Source: UBA1422 sp041752735
GTDB lineage: Bacteria > Bacillota > Clostridia > Peptostreptococcales > Anaerovoracaceae
DNA length: 64,000 bases
Direction of reading: 5' to 3'
NCBI GenBank assembly: GCA_041752735.1
Contig: JBGSVW010000026.1
Coordinates: 1-64,000, forward strand
A program made the position numbers and the translations under genes. The notes under the pieces are model-generated. The model was not told the origin of the DNA. It made no database searches and saw nothing but the letters and a program-made list of their open reading frames with translations. Shown one piece after another: positions 8,298 through 17,315 of this stretch; position 1 is the first letter of the stretch, and the number at the start of each line of letters is the position of its first letter.

Positions 8298-8456
8298 ATG
8301 AGTAGTTCAATAGAAAAGATGAATCATGCCGAGCATGATGATGTCAAAAGCACCAAAGACTTAAAAGAAACGTTGAGGCATAAAGCAACAATGTTCGTTT
8401 GCGAAGAACATGTGACCCTATGGATCACACCCAAAGCAAAATTAAAAAATCAATAG
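8298..8456 (+). CDS. 52-residue hypothetical protein
   Basis: A short ORF with ATG at 8298, TAG at 8454-8456 and GAAAGGCAGG 8-17 bases upstream. It encodes a charged, His-rich 52-residue protein (NHAEHDDVKSTKDLKETLRH) with a single Cys. It is tightly placed between the DUF3494 gene and superoxide dismutase and ends 18 bp before the latter, so it likely shares their transcript. No family was recognised. Confidence 0.5.
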   Translation: MSSSIEKMNHAEHDDVKSTKDLKETLRHKATMFVCEEHVTLWITPKAKLKNQ

Positions 8457-8474
8457 AATTGAAAAGGAGTAAAA

Positions 8475-9050
8475 ATGGAACATAAATTACAGGCATTACC
8501 CTATAGTATGGATGCATTGGAACCATATGTATCAAAAGAAACATTAGAATATCATTATGGCAAACACCATCAGGCGTATGTAACCAATTTGAACAAGCTG
8601 ATTGTCGGAACTGAGTTTGAAAATATGTCGTTAGAAGATATTATTTTAAAGTCAAGCGGTGGAACTTTCAACAATGCAGCCCAGGTGTTTAATCATACTT
8701 TTTACTGGAAATGTCTATCGCCAACTGGAGGTCAGGAACCACAGGGAAAACTAGCCGAGACTATCAATCAAAATTTTGGCTCGTTTACAGATTTCAAAGA
8801 AGAATTCACCCAAACAGCAATTGGAACATTTGGATCAGGCTGGGCGTGGCTTGTAAAAGACCAAAATGGTAAGTTGGAAATAGTAAGTACAAGTAACGCT
8901 GGAAATCCAATGACTGAAGGGAAAAAAGTGCTTTTAAACTGTGATGTTTGGGAACATGCATATTATATTGATTACCGTAATGCACGTCCCTCATATGTAG
9001 AAAAGTTCTGGAATTTAGTAAACTGGGATTTCGTTACTAATAATTTATAA
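8475..9050 (+). CDS. sodA: Superoxide dismutase (Fe/Mn)
   Basis: A 191-residue cytoplasmic enzyme that converts superoxide to O2 and H2O2. The metal ligands His27, His74, Asp157 and His161 are all present (EYHYGKHH, FNHTFYW, DVWEHAYY). The length and the NAAQVFNHTFYWKCL stretch fit the Fe/Mn family; the AAQ rather than GG-H pattern leans to the Fe type. AAAAGGAG lies ahead of the ATG. Surrounding genes for hemerythrin, DUF1508 and small membrane proteins support an oxygen-defence cluster in an anaerobe. The metal preference is inferred, so the gene symbol could equally be sodB. Confidence 0.93.
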   Translation: MEHKLQALPYSMDALEPYVSKETLEYHYGKHHQAYVTNLNKLIVGTEFENMSLEDIILKSSGGTFNNAAQVFNHTFYWKCLSPTGGQEPQGKLAETINQNFGSFTDFKEEFTQTAIGTFGSGWAWLVKDQNGKLEIVSTSNAGNPMTEGKKVLLNCDVWEHAYYIDYRNARPSYVEKFWNLVNWDFVTNNL

Positions 9051-9143
9051 AAGGAACTTTTGCAGCACTTCTCAATAGCAGATAGATTAGTGTAATTTCT
9101 GAGAGGTTCGATTCTGCGCATAAAGGTAATGGAGGGATTTTCA

Positions 9144-9518
9144 ATGTCAGGTAAATTTTTAGTAAACAAAATAGAAGAAGGATTTAGGTTTGATCTAAAA
9201 GCAGTAAATGGTGAAATAATTTTAAGCTCGCAACCTTATTTATCCCATGCATCTTGTATAAATGGTATTGAGAGCATAATGACAAATGCTCCCATTGCGC
9301 CAGTTGAAGATCAAACGATTAAAGAATTCACGGCTGAGAAAAGTCCAAAATTTGAGATGTACCGATATAGAAATGGCGATTATCGTTTTAGGTTGATTGC
9401 AAAAAATGGAGAAATGATAGGTAGTGGAGATAGATATAAATCGAAAGTCGGATGTCAAAACGGTATCGATTCCATAAAGAAAAATTCAGTAGATGCAACA
9501 ATCGTTGAAGGAGAATAG
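9144..9518 (+). CDS. DUF1508 (YegP-like) tandem-repeat protein
   Basis: 124 residues from the ATG at 9144, which has GGAGGG 8 bases upstream. It holds two copies of the DUF1508 motif: FDLKAVNGEIILSSQPYLSH with CINGIESI, then FRLIAKNGEMIGSGDRYKS with CQNGIDSI. This fits the YegP family, small proteins with two beta-sandwich repeats usually found in stress contexts. The first copy begins FLVNKIEEGF, the second FEMYRYRNGDY. The exact function is unknown. The family assignment is firm from the paired NGE and NGI motifs. Confidence 0.85.
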   Translation: MSGKFLVNKIEEGFRFDLKAVNGEIILSSQPYLSHASCINGIESIMTNAPIAPVEDQTIKEFTAEKSPKFEMYRYRNGDYRFRLIAKNGEMIGSGDRYKSKVGCQNGIDSIKKNSVDATIVEGE

Positions 9519-9571
9519 TGTAAATCTTTCTACTATTTGATATGCAGCGAAAAATAAGGAGATGAAGAACG

Positions 9572-9844
9572 ATGTCAGAAACCCAAAAATTCACGGCTAC
9601 AGAAGCCCATGCATACGGTGAAAAACTAGAGATTGATTGGAAGAAATTTGATGTGGAACAATTTCGCATGGGAATGGATGTTGAGCTTGAACATGGAAGC
9701 ACCACGCCTCTTACTAATGTAACTAATAGTGATCCGATCATGACTGCTAAGATCGCATTGGCACATCTTAATGAATTTCCGGATTACTATACCAGACTAA
9801 AAAAACTGGAAACTGAGGCGGCAGCCTATTGGAAAGGTAAGTAA
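9572..9844 (+). CDS. DUF5661 family protein
   Basis: A 90-residue soluble protein whose core (DVEQFRMGMDVELEHGSTTP, then TAKIALAHLNEFPDYY and LKKLE) is the hallmark of DUF5661. The family has no known function and is often seen next to small stress genes. AAGGAGATG precedes the ATG. It is the last gene of the rightward stress row, 90 bp before a hairpin terminator. Confidence 0.8.
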   Translation: MSETQKFTATEAHAYGEKLEIDWKKFDVEQFRMGMDVELEHGSTTPLTNVTNSDPIMTAKIALAHLNEFPDYYTRLKKLETEAAAYWKGK

Positions 9845-9931
9845 GGCCGTGGATTCTGTTGAAAACAATTCTAAACCTAACAATGAACTCGGAAAATATC
9901 TTTCATATTAATTATATTTGAAGCATAAAAC

Positions 9932-9973
9932 AGCCGGCGAATCAGCATAAAATCTGACAGCCGGCTCTTTTTA
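9932..9973 (+). terminator. Terminator of the stress-gene row (CCGGC repeat family)
   Basis: AGCCGGC at 9932-9938 pairs with GCCGGCT at 9960-9966, followed by CTTTTTATT. It ends the rightward genes. The same AGCCGGC...GCCGGCT core recurs after other operons in the window. Confidence 0.8.
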
Positions 9974-10098
9974 TTCAAAACTTTTTCCCACATTATTTCC
10001 CGTTCATAGGTGGGAAAACAGGGCATAATTGAGAGAATTTACTTGGACCAAAGGCAATAAAAAACGGACAGAGCCTTTGAAATTCAGACGCTTTTTTA

Positions 10099-10142
10099 TG
10101 GTATCCCGAAGGGGAGTCGAACCCCTGAATTCGCCGTGAGAG
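10099..10142 (-). pseudogene. 3' fragment of tRNA-Glu(CTC), likely attachment-site remnant
   Basis: On the minus strand, 44 nt match the 3' end of a tRNA-Glu: anticodon loop CTCTCAC, GGCGA, then a complete T-arm (AGGGG TTCGACT CCCCT), seven acceptor bases TCGGGAT, discriminator A and CCA. Similarity stops at the anticodon loop: the 5' anticodon stem, D-arm and 5' acceptor strand are absent. Such 3' tRNA fragments mark where an integrating element recombined within a tRNA gene. The full tRNA is not in the window. Confidence 0.75.
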
Positions 10143-10331
10143 AAACGACCAACGATGGAAAATCAGCGGAATTTGGCTTTTTACCCTATTCATAGCCCAT
10201 TGCCAAAATCTATATCTGGGTGGCAACTCCTCTTAAGGTAGAAAGAATGGCCGGGCAACAAGCATCAATTTTTAAGGATGCACACCCACTCCAGTTGGCT
10301 GCCAGATTTTTGATATATATAGCAACGATTG

Positions 10332-11627
10332 CTATAGGCAAAATGCGGCATATAGTGGAATACAAAGAATATTATTCTCTGTCATACCAAAGTTCTTTGC
10401 TGAGATTCTGACTGCGCGCTTTGGATTGTATTTTTGCATAAACATCGTTAGGCTACGTGACCGTACATGCTCAGTACTTTTTACTTCAAGGGCAGTAATC
10501 TTTTCCTGCTTCTGAAAGACAAAATCCAGTTCTGCCTGGGAGTTAGATGTAGCCCAGTATTGCAAGAAGTAACCTTTACTGGCAAGCTGTTGAGCAACAT
10601 AATTTTCGGTTATGGCCCCTAGAAAAGCATTTGGCTCAACTGACAATATGGTTTGCATAGATAACCCGGACTTTTGGACCAAAAGCCCAGTGTCGCACAT
10701 ATATATTTTAAAGGAAGAGGGATCAATATATGCGGGCAGCGGCTCATTGCCTTGCTCAACCCGTTGGCACTTGAGAATTACACCAGATTGGTCCAACCAG
10801 TCCAAGGAAGACCCAAATATCGTGGCAGAGCCACCTCGCTGAACCACTTTGTACTGAAACTTTTTGTTGTCCTTTGCCAATTGTGCAGGGATGGAATTAA
10901 AGCATGCTCGAATTTTCACAGCCTCACTTGCAGATGCATATTTTGCCATATCAGCAGCATAATTACTAATAATTTCTTCTTTTGTATTTCCCACATCGAT
11001 AAATGATCCGGTCCGGCTAAACACATTGATGCTGCCTGGCATGCCTCCAACAATCAGATACTCTCGATATCGATCGATTGCCCTTTGGTGAAGAGCAACA
11101 GGCAGGGGAGCAAGCCCATCAAAGCAATGATGGATCTCGTCGCACAGCAGTTGCTCGCCAACCGCCCACAAATATTCCTCAAGGTCGAGGGGGTGGAGTT
11201 TCTTCATTGCTACTTTTCCAACGGGAAAGGATGCGTGCTCGCGGTTAATAGCAACGCCAAGCAAACTTCCAGCAGCCGCGATATGATACTCTGGAGTATC
11301 TTCGTAAAAGTACTTCAGCGATGTCAAAGCCCTTTCACAGGATTGTATTTCATCGAAGATAATTAGTGTTTTTCCAGGAATGATTTGTTCGCCAATTGAG
11401 GCTTCAAGATATCGTATGATTTTATCCGGTGAAATGTTTTCGTCGAAATAAGATGCAACGGCTTGGTTGCTTTCAAGATTGAAGTAGGCAGTATTTACAT
11501 AATGCTCATCTCCAAATTTTCTCAGGATATATGTTTTACCCACTTGCCTTGCCCCGTGAAGAATAAGGGGCTTATGGAACGTATCGTTCTTCCATTCCAG
11601 TAGTTCTGTTTCGATTTTTCGTTTCAT
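10332..11627 (-). CDS. AAA-family ATPase with DUF4143 C-terminus, copy A
   Basis: 431 residues. The N-terminus has Walker A GARQVGKT near residue 27, Walker B-like LIIFDEIQ near 90, and sensor-like AAAGSLLGV. After the ATPase domain come VGGMPGSINVF and the DUF4143 nuclease-fold region with QAELDFVF and ALEVKS, resembling a PD-(D/E)xK-like core (E-x-D...ExK). These stand-alone ATPases are widespread in bacteria and archaea. Their role is unresolved, with suggestions of toxin-antitoxin or defence function. GGAGGT lies upstream of the ATG. It sits beside the tRNA fragment and element debris, so it is probably mobile cargo. A second member lies at 39981-41192. Confidence 0.85.
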   Translation of the reverse strand: MKRKIETELLEWKNDTFHKPLILHGARQVGKTYILRKFGDEHYVNTAYFNLESNQAVASYFDENISPDKIIRYLEASIGEQIIPGKTLIIFDEIQSCERALTSLKYFYEDTPEYHIAAAGSLLGVAINREHASFPVGKVAMKKLHPLDLEEYLWAVGEQLLCDEIHHCFDGLAPLPVALHQRAIDRYREYLIVGGMPGSINVFSRTGSFIDVGNTKEEIISNYAADMAKYASASEAVKIRACFNSIPAQLAKDNKKFQYKVVQRGGSATIFGSSLDWLDQSGVILKCQRVEQGNEPLPAYIDPSSFKIYMCDTGLLVQKSGLSMQTILSVEPNAFLGAITENYVAQQLASKGYFLQYWATSNSQAELDFVFQKQEKITALEVKSTEHVRSRSLTMFMQKYNPKRAVRISAKNFGMTENNILCIPLYAAFCL

Positions 11628-12350
11628 TTTTCACCTCCGATATCAGCAGTATAGGTCATATTGGCAGTTAAGTCAATATAAATCATAACATATAGGAACA
11701 AAAGCGACTTAAACATCAAAACAGGGGATTGCGATGTCGGATCGGCGGATAAGAGGCTAGATGATTAGCGCAAAGAAAATTGCCCCTGCATTCGCAAGAG
11801 CAACTTAATATATATGTTATATCACATCATAATATAATCGTCAATAAATAATCCAATGAAATGAATCCCTACTCTGTCAGATAGTGGATGCCCTTACAGT
11901 CCTTACAGGCAAAAATGCACTCCCAAATATTACCTGAGCCCAAAAGCGCACAGCTGAAAAAATAAATAAAATTGCCTATTGCATATGGCAGATTCTTTAC
12001 ATATAATAGGCGCATAAAGAACATATGTTCGTGACGCGAGTGGACTAGCATTGGAAAGACTTGACTGGAAAAAATAGTCACCGGCGACAGCATATTTCAG
12101 GTCTCGAATCAATACCACGGGGTAAAATAAACATCAAAAAAACCTGGCAAAAACGTATTGCCAGAAGATATATTTAGCAGTACAATTCTCACACAGCAAG
12201 CAGATACTGGGAGGGGGAAGTGAGATAAGCCCCAGTTTAAATGTTGAAAAATAGGCATTTATAAGTCCACGAAATATTATTTGAAAAAAGCATGTGCCCG
12301 TTTAGCATGTGAAAGCCGTTATACAAAAACACCTTTGAAAGGAGACGCCA
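11628..12350. other. 720-bp region without a confident gene
   Basis: No ORF here has convincing codon use or a family match. A minus-strand frame at 11869-12093 ends in a Cys-rich tail (CIFACKDCKGIHYLTE), which may be the eroded end of an unrelated gene. The segment lies between the AAA ATPase and element-derived genes and looks like degraded accessory DNA. Confidence 0.35.
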
Positions 12351-12515
12351 ATGACCAGGAAAGAAGTTAAAGTAAGATGCGAAGCATCAAGACCAAAGTG
12401 GTTTTGCTCAATCGTAAGAGATGAGAGTGGAAAGTACTACTTGGAGCAGAAAAGACCAAATGCGACTGTGCTAAAAGTAGAAATCACAAAAGAATTAAAA
12501 GATCTAATCAGCTAA
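12351..12515 (+). CDS. 54-residue hypothetical protein of mobile-element type
   Basis: A short ORF with AAAGGAG 7 bases before the ATG. The product is basic, with a WFCSIVRDESGKYYL stretch that suggests a small beta-hairpin, and ends KELKDLIS. It lies upstream of the sigma-like stub of a damaged integrated element. Short genes like this often precede such sigma-like genes in Firmicute conjugative elements. No family was recognised. Confidence 0.45.
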   Translation: MTRKEVKVRCEASRPKWFCSIVRDESGKYYLEQKRPNATVLKVEITKELKDLIS

Positions 12516-12678
12516 ACTTTTTACAGAGCAAAGTGGTGCAAATATCGAAAGCAACCAATGCCTGTCAGAAAAAAGCGCTACCTTGGCGCCGTAATGCTGT
12601 CAGGATTTTTTATCTCTAAAAGCAAAACAATTTAAGAAAAATCGTACCGAGCAACGGAGCCCAGGCGAGTTACCAAAT

Positions 12679-12727
12679 AGCCGGATGATTTACGAAACGA
12701 AAGTTCGTAGTCATCTGGCTTTTTTTG
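12679..12727 (+). terminator. Strong hairpin terminator in the mobile-element remnant
   Basis: AGCCGGATGA with TTTACGAA pairs with TTCGTAG and TCATCTGGCT around a short ACGAAAG loop, followed by seven T residues. It separates the 54-residue gene from the sigma-like stub and shares the AGCCGG start of other hairpins in the window. Confidence 0.8.
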
Positions 12728-12788
12728 TATCGTAAATCACTGGCCCCGAAACCTTGCCTGACTCCTTGAAAGAAAAGGAGACAGGAAA

Positions 12789-12971
12789 ATGAAAGTAAGT
12801 TATCAGTTTGTATGCGAAACCGTAGAAGTTGAAGTGGAAGAGGTCTGGGGCGAGATGCTGATGGACATGGACCGTAGGGAGTACAACAACCATCAAACAG
12901 AAACCAGAAGGCATGTATCACTTCATGAGATAGATCAAGAAGAGAACTGCTTACCCACAGATTATTGCTAA
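12789..12971 (+). pseudogene. N-terminal stub of a mobile-element sigma-70-like protein
   Basis: 60 codons from an ATG with GGAG about 8 bases upstream. The first 45 residues (VEEVWGEMLMDMDRREYNN, ETRRHVSLHEID) match the N-terminus of the sigma-70-like regulators carried by Firmicute integrative elements, normally about 130-180 residues. Near 12940 the sequence changes and the frame ends at 12971. From that point the DNA encodes recombinase sequence in another frame. The stub is best explained as a deletion joining the front of the sigma-like gene to the back of a recombinase gene. Confidence 0.6.
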
Positions 12972-13887
12972 GCATCTGACGGGGCAAGGCATTAAAACAC
13001 CGGGAGGAAAGGATCTTTGGCGGTCAACCACAGTTAAAAGCATCCTGATAAATGAAAAATACCACGGCAATGCAATCCTTCAAAAGCGGTACACGGTTGA
13101 TTATCTGACGAAAAAGACAAAAGCAAATGAAGGTGAGGTTCCAAAGTACTTCGTGGAAAACTCACATCCGGCAATTGTTACGGCAGAGCAGTATTTACTG
13201 GTGCAAGAAGAACTTAAAAGAAGAGCGGAAACTCCAGGCCTCATTTCGACCGCCAACTGTTTTTCTGGAAGGCTGATATGTGGGGATTGCGGGAGTCAGT
13301 TTGGGCCAAAGATATGGCATTCGACGAGTAAATATAAAAGGGTTGTGTGGCAATGCAACCATAAATTCCAAAATGAGAAAAAGTGCAGGACTACTCATTT
13401 ATATGAGGAGGATATCAAGAAGGCATTTGTCTCGGTGGTTGAAGAGGTTATGGAAAATAGGGGAAGCATAATAGCCAATTTAGAACTAATGCTGAATGAG
13501 GTGCTTTCGCCGGATAAAACAGCACAGAAAATCCAAAAGTCAAAGGATAAACTTGAGTTTCTTGAACGAGAGATAAAAGCCTGCGTGGCAGAAAACGCCA
13601 GAAAGCCACTTGATCAGGAAGAATACCAGATGCGTTATGTGCCCCTGGCAGAAGAATACGAAGGTAAGCAGCAGGAACTGGCAGCGCAAGAGGTGGAACT
13701 AGACGACTTGCTTCGAAGAAGAGAAATCATAGGAAAGTACCTATCTACAATCGAAGAGGCAGCGATAGCGGATAAGGCCTTTGATATGAAACTATGGGTT
13801 GCGATGGTGGAGAAAGCCGGTGTGGGGATGGCTGGCAACATTGAGTTTGTACTTAATGATGGGAATCGGTTGGTTCGTGGGATTTAA
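12949..13887 (+). pseudogene. Large serine recombinase, C-terminal remnant
   Basis: An open frame starting after the junction near 12949 runs to TAA at 13887; the first usable ATG is at 13153. It begins in the recombinase domain (IIAKHLTGQGIKTPGGKDLW, then KSILINEKYHGNAIL), passes through FVENSHPAIVTAEQY and a zinc ribbon (CGDC ... CNHKF ... KCRTTH), and ends in a long coiled coil, residues about 110-200 of the ATG-started form. The serine-recombinase catalytic N-terminal domain (about 150 residues) is missing, so no integration activity is expected. It is a scar of an excised or deleted integrative element. Confidence 0.85.
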
Positions 13888-13898
13888 TGATTGTAGAA

Positions 13899-13947
13899 AA
13901 AGCACCTGCAGCGAAGAAAACTAATCCTAGTCTGCATGTGCTTTTTT
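13899..13947 (+). terminator. Terminator after the recombinase remnant
   Basis: AAGCAC and TGCAG pair with CTGCA and GTGCTT across a roughly 20-base loop, then TTTTTT. It separates the element remnant from the leftward alcohol dehydrogenase gene. Confidence 0.75.
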
Positions 13948-14022
13948 AAATAAGAAGGTGTCGTTTGTTAGTGCTTTATATAAGCAAGAATATCCAGAGA
14001 ATTTGAGGGGACGATGGATATA

Positions 14023-15186
14023 TTACTGAGCATAAGCCTTCTCGAGTATGCTTAGGTAATCTTCCTTTGTGATTTCTTTTGGGTTGCCTTCGGTGCACAT
14101 ATGGCTTACACAACTCTCGGCAATTATATCAAAATCATCAGGGTTCACACCCCTCACGTCTTTAAATGTTGGTATGTTAAGGATCTTGTTTAACTCGAAA
14201 ATCCTTTCCACTCCACGCCCAGAAGCTTCTTCAGAACTCATATTGCCAATATCAATTCCAAGGCACTCGGCTACATTCGCATGTTTTTCATAATTTGAGG
14301 ATTGGTTGAATTCTGTAACATAAGGCAAAAATATTGAGTTGGCAATACCGTGGGGAGTATCATAAAACCCACCGATTCGTTCGGATAAAGAATGAACGGC
14401 CCCAAGAAAGGAATTCGTAAAGGCAATTCCAGCCATGAGACTGCCAATCATCATATTTTCCCTGGCATCAAGATTACTTCCTTCAGTTGTCGCGACAACA
14501 ATGTTTTCTGCAATCGTTTTCATTGCATATAACGCTAAGCCATCAGTTATTGGGTTTGCATAGGAGCAGGTATATGCTTCGAGTGCATGGGTTAATGCGT
14601 CCATACCTGTTGAGGCGGTAATGATAGGGGGTACGGTTAAGGTTAATTCCGGATCCATAACTGCAATTTTAGGAGCAAGCCTCGAGCCATCCAAAATAGA
14701 CATTTTCGTACTTATTTCAGACATTGTTATAACTGCTTCGAACGTCACCTCACTGCCGGTACCTGAAGTTGTAGGGATACATATCACTGGCAGCACATCT
14801 TTGTCAAAAGAACCTAAAGCCGCCCACTCCATGCAAGTCCCACCATTTGTCATTAAGACACTGGCCGCTTTTGCTGTATCCATTGCACTTCCGCCACCTA
14901 TTCCGATGATCATATCTGCGTTAAATTGTATGCCGAGCGCTGCAGCTTCTTCACAACAAGTATCTCTTGGGTTTGGCATGACGGAATCATATACAAGGTA
15001 TTCAATTCCAGATTCAGATAACAGATTTTCCACCTTTGCCGTTATGCCTGCATTGACAACACCAGCATCACAAATGATTAAGGCCTTAGTGCCATATTCT
15101 TTAGCAATATCCCCAATTTCCTGTACTTTGCCACAACCAAACCGAATTTCAGTGTGATGCATAAATGAAAATGATTTATTTAACAT
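14023..15186 (-). CDS. Iron-containing alcohol dehydrogenase
   Basis: A 387-residue cytoplasmic NAD(P)-dependent enzyme of the type III, iron-activated family that interconverts alcohols and aldehydes. It shows the nucleotide-binding GIGGGSAMDTAK (near 97), PTTSGTGSE (near 139) and the metal-binding set: Asp near 195 in STGMDALTHALEAY, His in the same motif, His in GAVHSLSE and His in DTPHG. All four ligands are present and the length is normal. GGGAGG precedes the ATG at 15186. It is divergent from the PucR gene 375 bp away, which suggests that regulator controls it. With the AOR downstream it could handle an alcohol or aldehyde side group of a methylated amine. Confidence 0.9.
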   Translation of the reverse strand: MLNKSFSFMHHTEIRFGCGKVQEIGDIAKEYGTKALIICDAGVVNAGITAKVENLLSESGIEYLVYDSVMPNPRDTCCEEAAALGIQFNADMIIGIGGGSAMDTAKAASVLMTNGGTCMEWAALGSFDKDVLPVICIPTTSGTGSEVTFEAVITMSEISTKMSILDGSRLAPKIAVMDPELTLTVPPIITASTGMDALTHALEAYTCSYANPITDGLALYAMKTIAENIVVATTEGSNLDARENMMIGSLMAGIAFTNSFLGAVHSLSERIGGFYDTPHGIANSIFLPYVTEFNQSSNYEKHANVAECLGIDIGNMSSEEASGRGVERIFELNKILNIPTFKDVRGVNPDDFDIIAESCVSHMCTEGNPKEITKEDYLSILEKAYAQ

Positions 15187-15561
15187 TGCTTACCTCCCAA
15201 TTTGCTTCAACCTTAAATATCTACTTCAAAAAATGGTTTTTGCTGGTATATAACAACTATACATTATTCATGGGATACTCACAGTGCCCACAATGTAAGA
15301 TTCAACAAATCATTTTCCATACATAGTGTTAAGGACAAATTTAATTTGCACTAGAACCATACTCTGAAACTTACAAAATCGGGCACAATGTGAAAGGCAG
15401 GTAATAATTACTGCTATCATTATTAGTATACCTATAATATACTTAACGCAATCTAATTTTGTAATTTTCAAAATATAATGGTTTGTATGCATGAACAACC
15501 AAATAGCATTCTAAAATGGGCATACAACATGCATTACAAAACTGAAATGAGGTGAAGTCCT
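15187..15561. promoter_or_regulatory. Divergent control region between Fe-ADH and PucR genes
   Basis: 375 bp, AT rich, with no ORF that looks coding. It must hold promoters for both the leftward alcohol dehydrogenase and the rightward regulator. No sigma-54 -24/-12 motif and no clear palindromic operator were found here. Confidence 0.4.
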
Positions 15562-17202
15562 ATGGATTTTGGAATGAGCGTGCAAGAATTACTTGGCACG
15601 AAATTTCTAAAAGATATTGCAAAAGTTATCGCCGGTGACGCGGGGTTATCGAATAAGGTACGATGGGTTCATGTTTTAGAAATAAGAGATGTGGTTAAAC
15701 AAAGCGTAAACGGAAACGAACTAGTACTTACAACAGGAATTGGATTCACATCAAAGGAAGTTGCTTTGCAATTTGTGCAGGAGTTAATTGACCAGCATGT
15801 ATCCGCCTTGTGTATTGAAACTGCACTCTATTATCATAAAGTAGATGATGAAGTGATTGAGCTAGCGAATCGTAAGGGGTTTCCATTAATTGAAATCTCT
15901 GAAATTTCAAGATTTCTGGATATTTCAAAAGGCTTGAATACGTTACTGATCAACAATGAATCACAACTATACAATAACACCGACAATTATGATAGCCACT
16001 TAAACGACATCAGTAGTAAGGGAACTCTTGCTGATGGAATCAAATATACTGAAGAGTATTTGGATATTGACGTTGCATATATCCCGGAAAAAATGAATAC
16101 CCAGGGAATTTCGATCGAATTAAAGAACTCTGTTACATTAAAAATTGATGCATTGAAAAAGACCTTGTCAGATGACGGTACTTTTGTAAAGGGAAACTAT
16201 GCAGTGAAACGGATTGATTTCTTGGGAAAAACTTGGGGGCATTTAATATTTAGCAGCAGGAAGCGAGATTTATCGGATTATGAAATACTAGTATTAAGTA
16301 GACTTTCAAGTAAGATCAAAGATGATATATATGCAAATACCATAGCCAATGAAAAACGCTTATATTCTAACAATGATTGGATCAAGAAGTGGCTCGATGG
16401 AAGTATATCAGAAGCGGAGGTCAAGAAAAGATTGCAAGCATCGGGATTTCATGCAAACTTTTCTGAGTTTGTAGTATGTTGTACGCAATATCATCAGGGA
16501 AAAGATCCGCATGATTTTGAAGAAAAAGAAGCAAGCACCCGAAAATATTATGAAGACTTCTTGATGCACTCAACAATTACAATCAGAAATATATTTGAAA
16601 AAGAAGGATTTCAAACACTAGGCTTCATGGAAAATGAAACCATATATTTTATTGTTATGAACACCCCGGCCGGGGAAGGCATGTGCGAGAAGATTGAGTT
16701 TGGCATAAAAAAGCTTCGTGAGTGTAAAAACCAATTTATGGATTATAGCAATGCTACCTTTACTATTGGGAAGAAAGTGGGAAGATATGCTGACGTAGGT
16801 AGAAGTTGCGACACAGCAGTGAAATTAATAAGCCGGCCAGACAATTTACCAGGGGTAACGATTGTTTTTGATTATCTTTATATCAACCGCATCATGTTAG
16901 CCATAGAGGACAATTACGTTCTGAGAGATTATATCAGTGATTATCTAGGGGATCTATTAAGCCCAAAAAATCAAGAGCTATTAGGTACACTCATGGTATA
17001 TCTTGAGTGCAACTGTTCCAAACAGAAAACGGCAGAAAAATTATTTGTAGTGCGGCAAACACTGTACTTCAGACTACAAAAAATTGCAGAAATCATTGGG
17101 GTAGATTTTGACAAGGGAGAAAAAAGATTCGCTGTTGAATTTGCAGTCCATGCGTATTACTACTTAAAAGCGCGTAGCCATGAAGATGTTTTTACACTTT
17201 GA
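15562..17202 (+). CDS. PucR family transcriptional regulator
   Basis: 546 residues. The N-terminal purine-catabolism (PucR) domain spans about residues 5-130 (VQELLGTKFLKDIAKVIAGD, NELVLTTGIGF, HVSALCIE). A GGDEF-like/CdaR-type middle region follows. The C-terminus is a PucR-type helix-turn-helix at about 475-535 (LMVYLECNCSKQKTAEKL, then VVRQTLYFRLQKI). Such regulators sense a small metabolite and control neighbouring catabolic genes. It sits between the Fe-ADH gene (divergent) and mtbB (113 bp downstream, same strand), so it is the likely specific regulator of the first methylamine unit. GAGGTGAAG precedes the ATG. Confidence 0.85.
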   Translation: MDFGMSVQELLGTKFLKDIAKVIAGDAGLSNKVRWVHVLEIRDVVKQSVNGNELVLTTGIGFTSKEVALQFVQELIDQHVSALCIETALYYHKVDDEVIELANRKGFPLIEISEISRFLDISKGLNTLLINNESQLYNNTDNYDSHLNDISSKGTLADGIKYTEEYLDIDVAYIPEKMNTQGISIELKNSVTLKIDALKKTLSDDGTFVKGNYAVKRIDFLGKTWGHLIFSSRKRDLSDYEILVLSRLSSKIKDDIYANTIANEKRLYSNNDWIKKWLDGSISEAEVKKRLQASGFHANFSEFVVCCTQYHQGKDPHDFEEKEASTRKYYEDFLMHSTITIRNIFEKEGFQTLGFMENETIYFIVMNTPAGEGMCEKIEFGIKKLRECKNQFMDYSNATFTIGKKVGRYADVGRSCDTAVKLISRPDNLPGVTIVFDYLYINRIMLAIEDNYVLRDYISDYLGDLLSPKNQELLGTLMVYLECNCSKQKTAEKLFVVRQTLYFRLQKIAEIIGVDFDKGEKRFAVEFAVHAYYYLKARSHEDVFTL

Positions 17203-17315
17203 TTAAATATCGTCTAAATAAATGTACAGACTGCATAATGTACTCCTTATCATTGTTCGGTATACTTAAGCTAATCAAAAGAAACTTAGGAAACAACTAA
17301 TAAGGAGGAATCATT

